Shown here: one piece after another, positions 49,038 through 59,940 of the stretch
Layout: each line of letters opens with the position of its first letter
Numbering within the stretch: position 1 is the first letter of the stretch
Source: Pseudomonas sp. JM0905a
GTDB taxonomy: Bacteria; Pseudomonadota; Gammaproteobacteria; Pseudomonadales; Pseudomonadaceae
Assembly: GCF_014700075.1 (NCBI RefSeq)
Contig: NZ_JACXBU010000010.1
Coordinates: forward strand, 121,938-185,937
DNA length: 64,000 nt
Direction: 5' to 3'
Notes under the pieces: model-generated
Database searches by the model: none
Told to the model about the DNA's origin: nothing
Seen by the model: the letters and a program-made list of their open reading frames with translations, nothing else
Program-made: the position numbers and the translations under genes

Positions 49038-50081
49038 ATGGATCAGATACTTTCCTTCCTCTCCGAGACCGTTCCCAAGGCCCAGACCGTAGAGCAGCTC
49101 ACACGGCCGCTGCTGACACTGCTTGGCAAGGTGACCGGGATGGAGTCGACCTACCTGACCACCATCGACACCGAGCAAGGCGTACAGCGGGTCGAGTACG
49201 CGCGCAACATCGGTGAGATGGAGATCCCCGAGGGGCTGGTGGTGCCCTGGTCCGACACACTGTGCAAGCGCGCCCTCGACGAGAACCGCCTGTACTCGGA
49301 CGACGTTGCCGAATGTTGGGGCGACTCGGATGCCGCCAGGGCGCTTGGCATCAAGACCTATGTGAGTGCCCCGATCAAGGCCCACGATGGCCGCGTGCTG
49401 GGCACTGTCTGTGCCGCGAGTTCCGCCCAGGTCGCCCGCTCCCCGGAGGTCGAGCCCATCATGCGGCTGCTCTCCGGTCTCGTGGGTTATCTGCTCGAGC
49501 GGGAGATGCTGGTGGATCGATTGCAGGAAGCGAATGCGGAACTGGCGAAGCTGGCCCTGACCGATTCTCTCACCGGGCTATCCAACCGGCGGGCCATCTT
49601 GAGCGAACTGCCGCGCCTGTTCGCCTTGGCCAGGCGCGAGCAGAAGTACGTCCTGGTCGGCGTGGTCGACCTGGATGGCTTCAAACTCATCAACGACACC
49701 TACGGCCACCAGGCTGGCGACGAATTCCTCAAAGGTGTCTCCGCACAGCTGAAGGAGAGCCTGCGTACCAGTGACGTGCTCGGGCGCTCCGGTGGGGACG
49801 AGTTCATAGTCGTCGCGCTTGGCTCGGCAACCGGGCAGCTGGACCCTTCGGCCGACATGGGCAATGCCGTCGACCTGTTGCAGGCACGGCTGACGAAGGC
49901 CACTGAAGGCCAGTACGACCTGGGCAAGGGGAGCGGGAGTATCTACTACCGTGGCGCCAGCGTTGGCGTGGTGGCAGTGCTGCCGGGAACCGTGGACACT
50001 GAAGAAGCCATTCGGCTGGCGGACCACGCGATGTACAAGGTGAAGCAGCAGCGCAAGGTCGCCGACCCATTGTCTCGCTGA
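49038..50081 (+). CDS. GAF-GGDEF diguanylate cyclase
   Basis: A 347-residue signalling enzyme making cyclic di-GMP from two GTP. Residues about 15-155 form a GAF sensor domain (VPWSDTLCKRALDENRLYSDDVAECWGDSDAARALGIKTYVSAPI). A short coiled linker (REMLVDRLQEANAELAKLAL) follows, then GGDEF: LTDSLTGLSNRRAI, active motif GGDEF at 252-256, and the inhibitory I-site RTSD at 243-246, five residues before it. It has no membrane segment, so it is a cytoplasmic ligand- or redox-sensing cyclase. It is a single-gene unit. Confidence 0.93.
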   Translation: MDQILSFLSETVPKAQTVEQLTRPLLTLLGKVTGMESTYLTTIDTEQGVQRVEYARNIGEMEIPEGLVVPWSDTLCKRALDENRLYSDDVAECWGDSDAARALGIKTYVSAPIKAHDGRVLGTVCAASSAQVARSPEVEPIMRLLSGLVGYLLEREMLVDRLQEANAELAKLALTDSLTGLSNRRAILSELPRLFALARREQKYVLVGVVDLDGFKLINDTYGHQAGDEFLKGVSAQLKESLRTSDVLGRSGGDEFIVVALGSATGQLDPSADMGNAVDLLQARLTKATEGQYDLGKGSGSIYYRGASVGVVAVLPGTVDTEEAIRLADHAMYKVKQQRKVADPLSR

Positions 50082-50254
50082 AACGGTTGCATCGGGCCCT
50101 GTGGAGTCTTCCAGCGGACCTTCCTTGTAAGCTCGTGTATCGACCTCGCGCCCGGACATGCGAGCTTGCAAAACCCACGGATTCCGACACAAGGCCGGCA
50201 GACGCCGTGGATAGGGTGAAGCCTCCATCACTGCTCTAGCGAGAGGCCCCGTCC

Positions 50255-50686
50255 ATGTTGCATTCAACTTTCATCACCACCGCTGCAGCCCTGCTTGCTT
50301 TCGCGGGGCTCGCCCAGGCCGGAGAGGCCCAGCCGCAAACCGCGACTGGCAAGGCGAGCTGGCAGAACGGAATCCACCGTACCGACCTGGCGCGCCACGA
50401 CCTTGAGGTGCCCGGCTACGAAGTCATCCAGGCGCGCGTCGATATCGATCCGGGCGTGGCATCCCCCAGGCACTCCCATCCGGGCGCGGAAGTCGCCCAC
50501 GTGCTGTCCGGCACCTTCGAATACCAGCTGGAAGGCCGTGCGCCGATCGTGCTCAAGGCGGGCGATTCGCTGTTCATCCCCGCAGGCACGCCGCATGTGG
50601 CCAAGAACATCGGCAGCACCACCGCCTCCGAGCTGGCGACCTACACGGTGAACAAGAGCCAGCCGCTGCTGAAGCTGGAGGAGTGA
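50255..50686 (+). CDS. Secreted cupin-domain protein
   Basis: A 143-residue periplasmic cupin. A Sec signal (MLHSTFITTAAALLAFAGLAQA) is followed by the beta-barrel with metal motif SPRHSHPGAEVAHVLSGTFEYQLEG and the second motif GDSLFIPAGTPHVAKN, giving His-His-Glu-His ligands. The function is unknown; related proteins are called cupin_2 or quercetinase-like. CTAGCGAGAGGCCC precedes the ATG. Confidence 0.85.
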   Translation: MLHSTFITTAAALLAFAGLAQAGEAQPQTATGKASWQNGIHRTDLARHDLEVPGYEVIQARVDIDPGVASPRHSHPGAEVAHVLSGTFEYQLEGRAPIVLKAGDSLFIPAGTPHVAKNIGSTTASELATYTVNKSQPLLKLEE

Positions 50687-50730
50687 CTTGTCAGGCAATG
50701 ACTGCCCTTCCAACAGGAGGGGCAGCCCTT

Positions 50731-50820
50731 CGGCCTGCCCAGCGATTGAAATCGCCCCCACAAAAGCGGAGGACCAGGGCTTCGCACTTCCTGCAGGGGC
50801 GATTTCATTCGCCAAGGACA
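50731..50820. repeat. Extragenic palindromic element, two facing half elements
   Basis: GCGATTGAAATCGCCCCCACA (50741-50761) faces CTGCAGGGGCGATTTCATTCGCC (50792-50814). It lies between the convergent cupin and SulP genes. Confidence 0.7.
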
Positions 50821-50838
50821 ACGCAGTTACCCAGTCTT

Positions 50839-52599
50839 TTAAGGCGTCCAATCCACCCTATGCTCTTGCAGATAGGCATCCACCGCCGCCCCAACCGTTG
50901 GCTGGAATATCTCGTCGCCAGCGCCGATACGGGCAAGCACCTCCAAATACCTGAGCTTGTCCTTCACCGGGTCTTTCATTTCGGCGAAGCGCAGTTCCAC
51001 GCCGGCGTTGCGCAGGCTTTGCTCCAGCTCCACGAGCATGTCCGCTGACGTCACGTCCACGCTGGTGACCGGCTCCGCCGCGATCACGATGCGGCGCACC
51101 TTGCCTGGTGCCTGGGCCACGGCGCCCAGCACGCAGTTCTGGAACAGCTCGGCGTTGGCGAAGAACAGCGGGGCATCCCAGCGGAACAGCACCAGGCCGG
51201 GAACCACACGGGCGTGGGGATAGCGACTGATGTCGTGATAGCCGCGAATGCCGTCGACACGACCGAGCACCGCGTAGTGGGGACGCCAGCCATCCCAGAG
51301 GAATTCGATCACCGCCACCACAACGGCCAGGCCAATCCCCGGGACAGCGCCCAGCACCGTCACACCGACGAAGCAGGTCATCGACAGCCAGAACTCCCAT
51401 TGCTGGATGCGATAGATGCGCTTGAGGTCGCTGAACTCGAACAGGCCGATGGCGGCGGCGATCACCACGGCGGCCAGGGCGCTGTTGGGCAGATGCTGGA
51501 GCAGGTCGGGGGCGAGCAGCAGCAACAGGGAAACGCCCAGCGCGCCGAACACGCCGGTAAGTTGGGTCTTCGAGCCGGCCGCTTCAGCCACCGGGGTGCG
51601 CGATGAGCTGCTGCTGATGGGGAAGCCCTGGAAGAGCCCGGCGGCCAGATTGGCGGCGCCGAGGCCGACCATTTCCTGGTTCGGGTCCACCGCCGTGCGG
51701 GTTTTCGCGGCATAGGTGCGCGACAGCACACTGGTATCGGCGAACGAAACGAGCGCCACCGCGATACCACCGACGAGCACGGTGACCAGGTCGCCCGGCT
51801 GCAACCAGGGCACGGCGAAACCTGGCAGTCCCTGCGGCATCGCACCCAGCACCTTGACGCCGTGGGTGGTGGGGAGATCCAGGCCGCCCACCACCAGGGT
51901 CGCGCCGATCACCGCAATGAGAATGCCCGGCACCCGCTCGAAGCGTTTCAGCAGCAGGATCACCACCAGGGTGCCGGCGCCCACGGCAAAGGAGGCCCAG
52001 TTGGCCTGGCTGGAGAGCAGCGCCTGGCCCAGCTCCCAGATATCGCGAAGTGGTCCCGAGCTGTCGACGGAAATGCCGAACAGCTTGGGCGTCTGGCTGA
52101 TCAGGACGGTGAAGGCGATGCCGTTCATGTAGCCATAGCGGATCGGCTTGGACAGCAGCTCGGTGATGAAGCCCAGTCGCAGCAGCCCGGCGGCGATGCA
52201 CACCAGCCCGGAAACCAGGGCCATGGCGCTGGCCAGGGCGATGGCGCGCATCGGGTCTCCGCCCGACAGCTGCATCACCACGGCGAGGATGATGGCCGCC
52301 AGCGCCGAGTCCGGGCCGAGCACGAGGACGCGGCTGGGGCCGAAGAGGGCGTAAGCCAGCAACGGCACGATGGTGGCGTACAGGCCATAGATGCCCGGCA
52401 CGCCCGAAGCCTCGGCATAGGCGATGCCCACCGGCACCAGCATGGTGGTCAGGACCAGGCCCGCCACCAGGTCCCGGGGCAGCCAGGCCGGCTGGTACTC
52501 CTGCAGCAGCTTCAGTCCGGGCAGCCAGCGCCGCCAACCCGATTGCCGCGTCGTGGCGAGGGCGGCTTGCGGCGTGAGATCGGACTGGGTGTTTTTCAT
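50839..52599 (-). CDS. SulP-family anion permease with C-terminal STAS domain
   Basis: A 586-residue SLC26/SulP transporter. Residues about 25-435 are the membrane domain: LLQEYQPAWLPRDLVAGLVLTTMLVPVGIAYAEASGVPGIYGLYATIVPLLAYALFG is the SulP signature, later SRTYAAKTRTAVDPNQEMVGLGAANLAAGLFQGFPISSSSSRTPVAEAAG. Residues about 450-575 are the STAS domain (VRRIVIAAEPVTSVDVTSADMLVELEQSL). Candidate substrates are sulfate, bicarbonate or dicarboxylates. The start at 52599 gives the usual short N-terminus. It is a single gene. Confidence 0.93.
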   Translation of the reverse strand: MKNTQSDLTPQAALATTRQSGWRRWLPGLKLLQEYQPAWLPRDLVAGLVLTTMLVPVGIAYAEASGVPGIYGLYATIVPLLAYALFGPSRVLVLGPDSALAAIILAVVMQLSGGDPMRAIALASAMALVSGLVCIAAGLLRLGFITELLSKPIRYGYMNGIAFTVLISQTPKLFGISVDSSGPLRDIWELGQALLSSQANWASFAVGAGTLVVILLLKRFERVPGILIAVIGATLVVGGLDLPTTHGVKVLGAMPQGLPGFAVPWLQPGDLVTVLVGGIAVALVSFADTSVLSRTYAAKTRTAVDPNQEMVGLGAANLAAGLFQGFPISSSSSRTPVAEAAGSKTQLTGVFGALGVSLLLLLAPDLLQHLPNSALAAVVIAAAIGLFEFSDLKRIYRIQQWEFWLSMTCFVGVTVLGAVPGIGLAVVVAVIEFLWDGWRPHYAVLGRVDGIRGYHDISRYPHARVVPGLVLFRWDAPLFFANAELFQNCVLGAVAQAPGKVRRIVIAAEPVTSVDVTSADMLVELEQSLRNAGVELRFAEMKDPVKDKLRYLEVLARIGAGDEIFQPTVGAAVDAYLQEHRVDWTP

Positions 52600-52741
52600 C
52601 GGCGCTCCAAAGCGGGCAGGCGGAGTCAGCAAGTAAGGCGGGCACAAGCATGAGGATAGACAGGCGGCGGGGGCGTGCCCTATGTCAATCCGGATGCGGC
52701 CCCAGTGGTAACTGAACTGAAGCGCTCAGTGTTCTCGACGC

Positions 52742-52766
52742 CTGTGGGGGCGATTTCAATCGCAAG
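52742..52766. repeat. Half element of the palindromic repeat family
   Basis: CCTGTGGGGGCGATTTCAATCGC matches one arm of the TGTAGGGGCGAAT family; no partner arm is visible nearby. It lies upstream of the retropepsin-like gene. Confidence 0.6.
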
Positions 52767-52865
52767 AATGGTTGCGGGACTGCGCTTGAGAGGCGGCCAT
52801 GTCTTCACACAACCTTGACGACACCGGGAGCAGAGTGGGGACCTTACCCAGCCAAGGAGCCATTC

Positions 52866-53387
52866 ATGGCCCGTGCCAAAGTACGTCTGCTCGCACTGCT
52901 CGCGAGCTTGATGATGATCCCCACTGCGTTCTCCGCCACCCAGAGTCCGGCGAAGGTGTTCGGCTGGGTAGAAGAAGGCCTGCTGCTTCCTGAAAAGGTG
53001 TCGGTGAAGATCAAGCTGGACACCGGCGCGCTGACGTCCTCCATGGACGCGAAGGACCTGGAGCGCTTCGAGAAGGACGGCAAGAAGTGGGTTCGCTTCA
53101 ATGTCGAAGTGAAGGACAGCGAGACCGGCAAAATGGTGAACATTCCCTTCGAGCGCCCGGTTGAGCGGAACGTCAAGGTCAGGGGCGCGGGCGGCGCCGA
53201 GCACCGTCCGGTGGTGAAACTGCAGATGTGCATTGGCGATCGCGTCTACAGCGAAGAGTTCTCCCTGAAGAACCGCGGCAAGATGCTCTACCCGGTACTG
53301 ATTGGCCGCCGTACGCTGGAGCACCTGGGCGCAGTGGATGTATCCCGCACCTTCACCACGGAGCCGACATGCGCCGGCACCAAGTGA
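52866..53387 (+). CDS. Secreted retropepsin-like protein (PF05618, ATP-dependent zinc protease family)
   Basis: A 173-residue protein. The Sec signal MARAKVRLLALLASLMMIPTAFS is followed by VFGWVEEGLLLPEKVSVKIKLDTGALTSSMDAKDLERF, with the aspartic-protease-like D-T-G, and by YPVLIGRRTLEHLGAVDVSRTF. This is the family often named putative ATP-dependent zinc protease, related to retropepsins (RimB/SpoT-like peptidase group). It has one DTG, so a dimer would be needed for catalysis. CAAGGAGCCATTC fixes the start at 52866. Confidence 0.85.
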   Translation: MARAKVRLLALLASLMMIPTAFSATQSPAKVFGWVEEGLLLPEKVSVKIKLDTGALTSSMDAKDLERFEKDGKKWVRFNVEVKDSETGKMVNIPFERPVERNVKVRGAGGAEHRPVVKLQMCIGDRVYSEEFSLKNRGKMLYPVLIGRRTLEHLGAVDVSRTFTTEPTCAGTK

Positions 53388-53465
53388 CCTGCGCGCGGCA
53401 TGTGCTCTCCACTCACCCGGACAACGTCCGGCTACGGGACTGACCGTGGCCGGGGCAGGGTAGGG

Positions 53466-53537
53466 ATGCGCGAGGGCGAAAATGCGGCGAACATTCAGTC
53501 CGATGCCAGTGATGATGGCGTTCACCTCATCTGGCGC
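53466..53537 (-). mobile_element. Possible remnant of an IS transposase C-terminus
   Basis: The minus strand reads DEVNAIITGIGLNVRRIFALA, resembling the C-terminal helix of IS5/IS1182-type transposases (…NAILxAxGHNLRxLL…). No terminal inverted repeats or other transposase motifs are seen, so this is at best a scrap. The match is short. Confidence 0.3.
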
Positions 53538-53637
53538 CTGGAGCTGCACGACTGGCTGGTGGAGCTGGAGGCGGAATTGGGCGATGAGCTGCGCTTGCAG
53601 CTCCGCACCCGCCACCGTGACAGCGAACCCTGCGTAA

Positions 53638-54009
53638 TTCGTGGTGACGCCTGGCTGTACTGCCGAATTGCTGCGTGCTGGCGTCTACAGCCCGCTGCCA
53701 CTCATCCCGGGAGTCAGCAGCGCCTCGGAGATCATGCTCGGCTACGCCTTGGGATATCGCCGCTTCAAGCTGTTCCCGGCCGAGGTCAGCGGTGGTGTGA
53801 AAGCGCTCAAGGCTTTCGCTGGCGCATTCCCGGGTATCCGTTTCTGCCCCACCGGTGGTGTGCGCCCGGACAACCTCAGCGACTATATGGCCGGGTCCAA
53901 TGTGATGTGTGTAGGGGGCAGCTGGATGCTGGATCCGGCATTGATTCGCAGCGGCGACTGGCCGTGTGTCGAGGCCGCCACGGCCGAGGCGCTGGCGCTA
54001 CTGCCCTGA
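53638..54009 (+). pseudogene. eda: 5'-truncated eda (KDPG/KHG aldolase) fragment
   Basis: The frame encodes FVVTPGCTAELLRAGVYSP, then PLIPGVSSASEIMLGYALGYRRFKLFPAEVSGGVKALKAFAG and RFCPTGGVRPDNLSDYMA, the C-terminal 55-60 % of 2-keto-3-deoxy-6-phosphogluconate aldolase with the Schiff-base Lys (RRFKLFPAE). A TAA stop lies directly before the homology (53635-53637), and the first ~90 residues, including the catalytic Glu strand, are missing. The remaining frame is intact to the natural stop, so the truncation is probably recent. Confidence 0.85.
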
Positions 54010-54322
54010 GCCCTGCCGGGCTACGGCAACAAGAGCGCCCGAAAGGTGAACGCAATCCACCAAGCAGGTGCATCACGTTTTCAGCCGACTTCACCGTCCT
54101 GTTCCGGCGGCGGAGTCGTCTTTGCGGCCTGGCAATCGGGGAGGTCGGCCATGGGCGGTGGTGGACGGCCGTTCCGCCGCGGCTACGTTGTTCATTGGCT
54201 AGCTCAGGGACTACGCGGCATACAGGCAACATCAGGATGGGGGTATTCTCCGGGGGAAGGTTCGGATGGCCGGAATGGTTCTTGCTTGGCACCATCCCGG
54301 CAATCTTTCGGAGGTTACCGTC

Positions 54323-55174
54323 TTAGAAGTGCCACTCGACATGTAACGTCGGAGCGTAGGTGTTGACCCCCGGTTTGTTCACCGCGCCGTACTTGTGTCT
54401 CCAGTATTCATAGCCGGGACCGACCCAGAGCTTGTTCTTCTGGCCGAATGCCAGTTTGCCGATATCGGCCATCAATGCTGTGCGAATCAGGCTCTCCTCG
54501 CCCGTGTCCTGATGGAAGTAGTCCTCGCCCTTTTCGGTCTTGTAGCTGGCGAAGCCCTGGAACTTGAGGGGGACGTCCAGCATCTCGAAAGGCAATCCCC
54601 AGGCCAGGTGAACCACATAGTAAGGATCAAACTGGATGTTCTCGGTCTGGCAGCTGGGCAGCCCGCAGTGGTTCCATTCCCTTGAATAGAAGAGGCTCAG
54701 GTCGAGGTAGCCCGGCACGTCGAATTTCAGTGTGGGGCCTAGCAACAGTTGGCGCTTGCGCGTCGAGAAGTCGGTGTTCTTGTAGTTCAGCTCGAATCCG
54801 CTGCTGAAGGCGACTTCCTTGACCGGGCCGAAGGCGAAGGAACGGTCGAAGACTTTGCTCAGGTACAGTTGGTGGCGATAGACGAGGTAGGCCTCGACTG
54901 CGCCTGAGTCGCTGTCCTTCTTCGGGTCGTTGCTGTCGGACTTGAGGATGTCGAGATTGAAGAAATGCTGGCCATGGGAATAGCCGCTGGCATGGCTGAG
55001 CTGATAGATCTCCTTCTGGATTTTCTTCGCCACCGGCGGTTCGGTGAAGTGCTCGCCGTAGCGGAAGCCGACGAAGGTGTCGCTCCAGTCCATGGCTTGG
55101 ACGCCCGTGGCCATGCCAAGCGCGCCAGTGATCAGTACCTTGCAAAAGCTCTTTTGTAGTTGTTGTGCGTTCAT
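54323..55174 (-). CDS. Tsx-like outer membrane channel protein
   Basis: A 283-residue outer membrane beta-barrel. A signal peptide ends near GVQA, then MDWSDTFVGFRYGEHFTEP, the start of nucleoside-channel (Tsx)/OmpW-like barrels; amphipathic strands follow (HQLYLSKVFDRSFAFGPVKEVAFSSGFELNYKN) and the C-terminus is TLHVEWHF with terminal Phe. It probably admits the substrate of the adjoining catabolic genes. A single Cys pair (HCGLPSCQTE) could form a loop disulfide. It lies 80 bp after mmsA on the same strand. Confidence 0.8.
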   Translation of the reverse strand: MNAQQLQKSFCKVLITGALGMATGVQAMDWSDTFVGFRYGEHFTEPPVAKKIQKEIYQLSHASGYSHGQHFFNLDILKSDSNDPKKDSDSGAVEAYLVYRHQLYLSKVFDRSFAFGPVKEVAFSSGFELNYKNTDFSTRKRQLLLGPTLKFDVPGYLDLSLFYSREWNHCGLPSCQTENIQFDPYYVVHLAWGLPFEMLDVPLKFQGFASYKTEKGEDYFHQDTGEESLIRTALMADIGKLAFGQKNKLWVGPGYEYWRHKYGAVNKPGVNTYAPTLHVEWHF

Positions 55175-55254
55175 CGAGGTCTGGTTCCAAATTTGCTGGC
55201 GCCCGGATGGAATGACCTTCCGGGCACCAAGGGGGCAGGGTGCCTGCCGGTGGC

Positions 55255-56760
<1,506 letters not shown>

Positions 56761-56834
56761 GGCTTTTCTCCGCATGAGTGGACCCTGCCGGCGACGTCGG
56801 GCGTGCCGGCTGGGTGGGGTTGAAACCTGGGGTG

Positions 56835-58070
56835 TCAGATGGCGGGTGTTTTCGCCGTGCTATCGGGTGCCAGGTGAGGCCGGGACTTCTCTGCGTGGGG
56901 CATGAAGAACATGGTCAGGGTGCCCAGGGCGAAGAATCCGGCACATACCAGCAGTCCCAGTGACAGGCTGTGGCTTGTCGCGATGCCGCTCAGCAGCAGG
57001 GGAGCGAAGGCGGCGAGCCCGCGCCCGAAGTTGAAGCAGAAGCCAGCGCCTATGGTTCGCACACGCACCGGATAGAGCGCACTGAAGTAGGAGGCGAAGA
57101 GGCTCGCGAAGGCGTAGAAGAACGCATAGACCGGCCCGAGCCAGAACAGCAATTCGTTGCGAGTGGTCAACGCATAGATGGCCAGCATGATCGCACTGCC
57201 GAGCAGGGACAGCAGGGTCGCATCACGCTTGCCGATGCGATCGGCGATGACGCCGAAGGCGTTGATACCGATGAAGGCACCGATGTTCAGGATGGCCATG
57301 AAGTCAGCCATCCTGGCGATGTCGAGACCACGCTCCTGCACCAGGAACGTGGGTAGCCAGGTGCTGGCGCCCCAGAAACCGATCACGGAGCAGCTCGCCG
57401 CAGTCGTGCCGAGCAGGGTCAACCTGCGCAGTTCCGGCGAGAAGATTTCGCGGATGGAAACCTTGGCGACGGGACTGCTGTCCAGTACGTCCGGCTTTCT
57501 CTGCTCTTGCCATTCGCGGGACTCGGGCATGAACAGCCAGACGTAGGCGATGGGCAGAAGGGTGGAGACGCCGGTTGCGAGGAACAGCAGTTCCCAATCG
57601 GGCAGTAAGGCTTTGCCGGCGAGGGCGGCGATGCTGGCGCCGATGGGGAAGGAACTGAGGACGAAGCCGGTGGCGCGAGCGCGCTGATGGGGGGGCCAGG
57701 TCTCGGCGATATAGGCCGAGACGATACCCCACACGCCGCCCAGCCCGAGGCCGGAGAGAAAACGCAGCACCAGGAGCAGGTACCAGTCTCGGGTCACTGC
57801 CACCAGCATCGTCAGTGCACCGAAACACACCAGGGAAGCCAGCAGGGCTTTGCGCCTGCCAAAGTTGTCCGAATACCAGCCGGTGGTGACGCTGCTGAAA
57901 CCGATGCCGAGCAGGGTGGCCGAAGCCAGCATCCCGGCTTCGCTGATGGTCAGTCCGAGATCCTGGCGGATGACCGGCAGGGCGATGGTCAGCAGGATGA
58001 TTTCCATGGCGTCGAACAGGTAGGCCAGGAAACCGCCGGCCAGTACATGCCATTTCGAGAGTGCTTTCAT
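56835..58070 (-). CDS. MFS importer of the aromatic acid:H+ symporter type
   Basis: A 411-residue MFS symporter: [64 protein letters not shown] has the D-x-x-x/FGRRK pattern of the AAHS group (PcaK, BenK), and [26 protein letters not shown] the second conserved loop. It has twelve helices. GAAGGAGGCCCGATC precedes the ATG. With the Tsx-like channel and SphA protein it would import an aromatic acid. It ends 74 bp before mmsA. Confidence 0.88.
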   Translation of the reverse strand: MKALSKWHVLAGGFLAYLFDAMEIILLTIALPVIRQDLGLTISEAGMLASATLLGIGFSSVTTGWYSDNFGRRKALLASLVCFGALTMLVAVTRDWYLLLVLRFLSGLGLGGVWGIVSAYIAETWPPHQRARATGFVLSSFPIGASIAALAGKALLPDWELLFLATGVSTLLPIAYVWLFMPESREWQEQRKPDVLDSSPVAKVSIREIFSPELRRLTLLGTTAASCSVIGFWGASTWLPTFLVQERGLDIARMADFMAILNIGAFIGINAFGVIADRIGKRDATLLSLLGSAIMLAIYALTTRNELLFWLGPVYAFFYAFASLFASYFSALYPVRVRTIGAGFCFNFGRGLAAFAPLLLSGIATSHSLSLGLLVCAGFFALGTLTMFFMPHAEKSRPHLAPDSTAKTPAI

Positions 58071-58198
58071 GATCGGGCCTCCTTCAGCGTTGTCTTGCGG
58101 GGCGAAGGTGAGCCGCGCGCGGCAGGGGGCGGGAGAGCAGGGTGGGGTAGCGCATCGTGATTGCCTCGTTCTTGTTGTTGTGGTTCGGGTGAAGCGCG

Positions 58199-58813
58199 TC
58201 ACAGCAGGCTGCAGCATTCCTCGAAGGAGAGCCTCGGGCTGCGGGGAAACAACTTGTCGGGATCGCCGTAACCCAGATTGCAGAGGAAGTTCGTTTTCAC
58301 CTGCATGCCGGGAAAGCAGCTGTCATCGCCGAAGAATTCGCGGTCGACCCGTTGATGGTCGAAGCCGGACATGGGGCCACAATCCAGCCCCAGGGCGCGG
58401 GCGGCGAGGATGAAGTAACCGCCCTGCAACGAACTGTTGCGCAGGGCCGTGAGTTCGATCAGATCGGGCTGTTGTGCGAACCAGTCGCGGACATCCGGGT
58501 TGTGCGGGAACAGGCGCGGCAGCTGATGGTGGAAGGCCGCGTCATAACCGATGATGGCGGTCACCGGCGCCCCCAGTACCTTGTCCACGTTGCCTGGGCT
58601 GAGTGCGGGCAGCAGACGCTGCTTGGCGGCGGTACTGCGCAGGAAGACGATCCGGGCCGGACAGCTATTGACGCTGGTCGGTCCCCAGCGCACGAGGTCG
58701 TACAGCGTCACGAGTGTCTCGTCGTCCACTGGCTGGTCGCGCCAGCCGTTCTGGCTGCGTGCCTGGCGAAACAGCAGGTCCAGTCCCTGCTCGGAAAGCC
58801 GTTGGGTACTCAT
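58199..58813 (-). CDS. Nitroreductase-family protein (RutE/malonic semialdehyde reductase-like)
   Basis: A 204-residue FMN-dependent nitroreductase-fold protein: FRQARSQNGWRDQPVDDETLVTLYDLVRWGPTSVNSCPARIVFLRS and LQGGYFILAARALGLDCGPMSGFDHQRVDREFF match the RutE/HadB subgroup, which reduces malonic semialdehyde or nitro and enone groups. The start at 58813 follows ACGAGGACGAAGAC. It lies 16 bp after the dioxygenase gene in the same operon. The substrate may be an unsaturated ring-cleavage product; unproven. Confidence 0.85.
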   Translation of the reverse strand: MSTQRLSEQGLDLLFRQARSQNGWRDQPVDDETLVTLYDLVRWGPTSVNSCPARIVFLRSTAAKQRLLPALSPGNVDKVLGAPVTAIIGYDAAFHHQLPRLFPHNPDVRDWFAQQPDLIELTALRNSSLQGGYFILAARALGLDCGPMSGFDHQRVDREFFGDDSCFPGMQVKTNFLCNLGYGDPDKLFPRSPRLSFEECCSLL

Positions 58814-58829
58814 GTCTTCGTCCTCGTAA

Positions 58830-59828
58830 TTACTGAGCGGTGCGCTTGCGCAAGGAGTCCGGGCGCGGGGCAATGGTTTCGCTTTCGCTGCAGCCGCCGA
58901 GGAAGTACTCCACGGACATCGGCGGCCCCCACTGATAGAGGCTGGAGTCGCAAGCCTGGGTGTGGTTCATCGGCGAGGCATTGTTGAACAGGTCGCCGTC
59001 GGTGAAGTGTTCGATGAGGTTGCCCGAAGGGTCTCTCCAGTAGTCGAAGATCTGGCTGCCGAGGACATGCCGGCCGACGCCCCAGAACGGCCTCCAGCCC
59101 TGCTCGGTCATCCATTGGTGACCGAGGCACTGGGCGTCGAAGTCCTGCACTTCGAACGACGCGTGGTGGACGACGTCCTTGCCCGCCTGGAACAGCGCGA
59201 TCGTGTGGTGGTCGGTCCATGTCGCACCGCGATTCAGCCGCAGGAATGCGGCGGCGGGGCAGTTGCCGTCGTCCCCTTCGACGATCAGGTCCGAGGGCAG
59301 CATGCCGAGGATGCTCCGGTACCAGCGGAGCATCCTCACCATGTCGGTTACACCGATGGCGACATGGCCAAGGCGCATCACTTGGGCCGCCCCTTTACCA
59401 GGACGTTGTACGTCGCCGAAGCGCCGTTTTTCCTCTGCCGAATTGAGTGTCAGGGCTGCGCGCTGGGGCAGCGCCCCGACGGCTTCTATCCCGTGCACCA
59501 GGTCAATCCTTCTCCCCGACGGGTCGTGCAGCGTCACGCGGTACCCGCCGCCCGGATGCTCCAAGGGCTGGATGCCGGATGCCCCCGGAAAACGCGCGGC
59601 GGTCTGCAGGTCGTCCAGGCTTTCCACGGCGAAGGCAATGACGCTGAGCCCGGACGATTCGGCCCGCTCGGCGATGTAAACGTACGGCAGCGGGCCGGTA
59701 CCGCGCAGGTAGATGCGGTGCTCGGTGCGATGAGCCACGACCAGGCCGAAGTCGGTCAGGAAATGCTCGATGGCGTCGAGGTCCTTGTGCTGATAGATCA
59801 CGTGGTTGATGTCTTTGATGCGCAGCAT
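58830..59828 (-). CDS. Extradiol (VOC-type) ring-cleavage dioxygenase
   Basis: A 332-residue two-repeat VOC protein of the catechol 2,3-dioxygenase class I fold. The iron ligands are visible in the C-terminal repeat: His155 (MRLGHVAIGV), His221 or His222 (VVHHASFEV) and Glu273 (SGNLIEHFTDGD). The N-terminal repeat keeps only INHVIYQHKDL, as usual. It cleaves a catechol-type ring beside the hydroxyls. GCCAAGGAGTAGCAGCC fixes the start at 59828. It forms an operon with the nitroreductase and probably the FAH-family gene upstream. Confidence 0.85.
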   Translation of the reverse strand: MLRIKDINHVIYQHKDLDAIEHFLTDFGLVVAHRTEHRIYLRGTGPLPYVYIAERAESSGLSVIAFAVESLDDLQTAARFPGASGIQPLEHPGGGYRVTLHDPSGRRIDLVHGIEAVGALPQRAALTLNSAEEKRRFGDVQRPGKGAAQVMRLGHVAIGVTDMVRMLRWYRSILGMLPSDLIVEGDDGNCPAAAFLRLNRGATWTDHHTIALFQAGKDVVHHASFEVQDFDAQCLGHQWMTEQGWRPFWGVGRHVLGSQIFDYWRDPSGNLIEHFTDGDLFNNASPMNHTQACDSSLYQWGPPMSVEYFLGGCSESETIAPRPDSLRKRTAQ

Positions 59829-59940
59829 GGCTGCTACTCCTTGGCCGGGCGCCGCGGCAGGTATCCGGCAACGGATGCGTTGATCTGTCGTTCGTCGGCA
59901 AGGAAATGGCGCTGGCCTTTTCACGGACGACCAGGCCCAC

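Larger units (their letters stand above)
53388..54322. other. Decayed region with gene fragments
   Basis: No intact gene is recognised. A possible transposase tail lies on the minus strand near 53466-53537, a truncated eda lies at 53638-54009, and 54010-54322 holds nothing I can name. Frames here lack ribosome-binding sites and normal family starts. The stretch looks like the scar of an insertion or deletion between the retropepsin-like and Tsx-like genes. Confidence 0.6.

Noticed and set aside
53400..54326. A 308-codon plus-strand frame across the decayed region
   Set aside because: It runs out of frame with the eda fragment, has no family similarity and shows mixed composition; it is open by chance.
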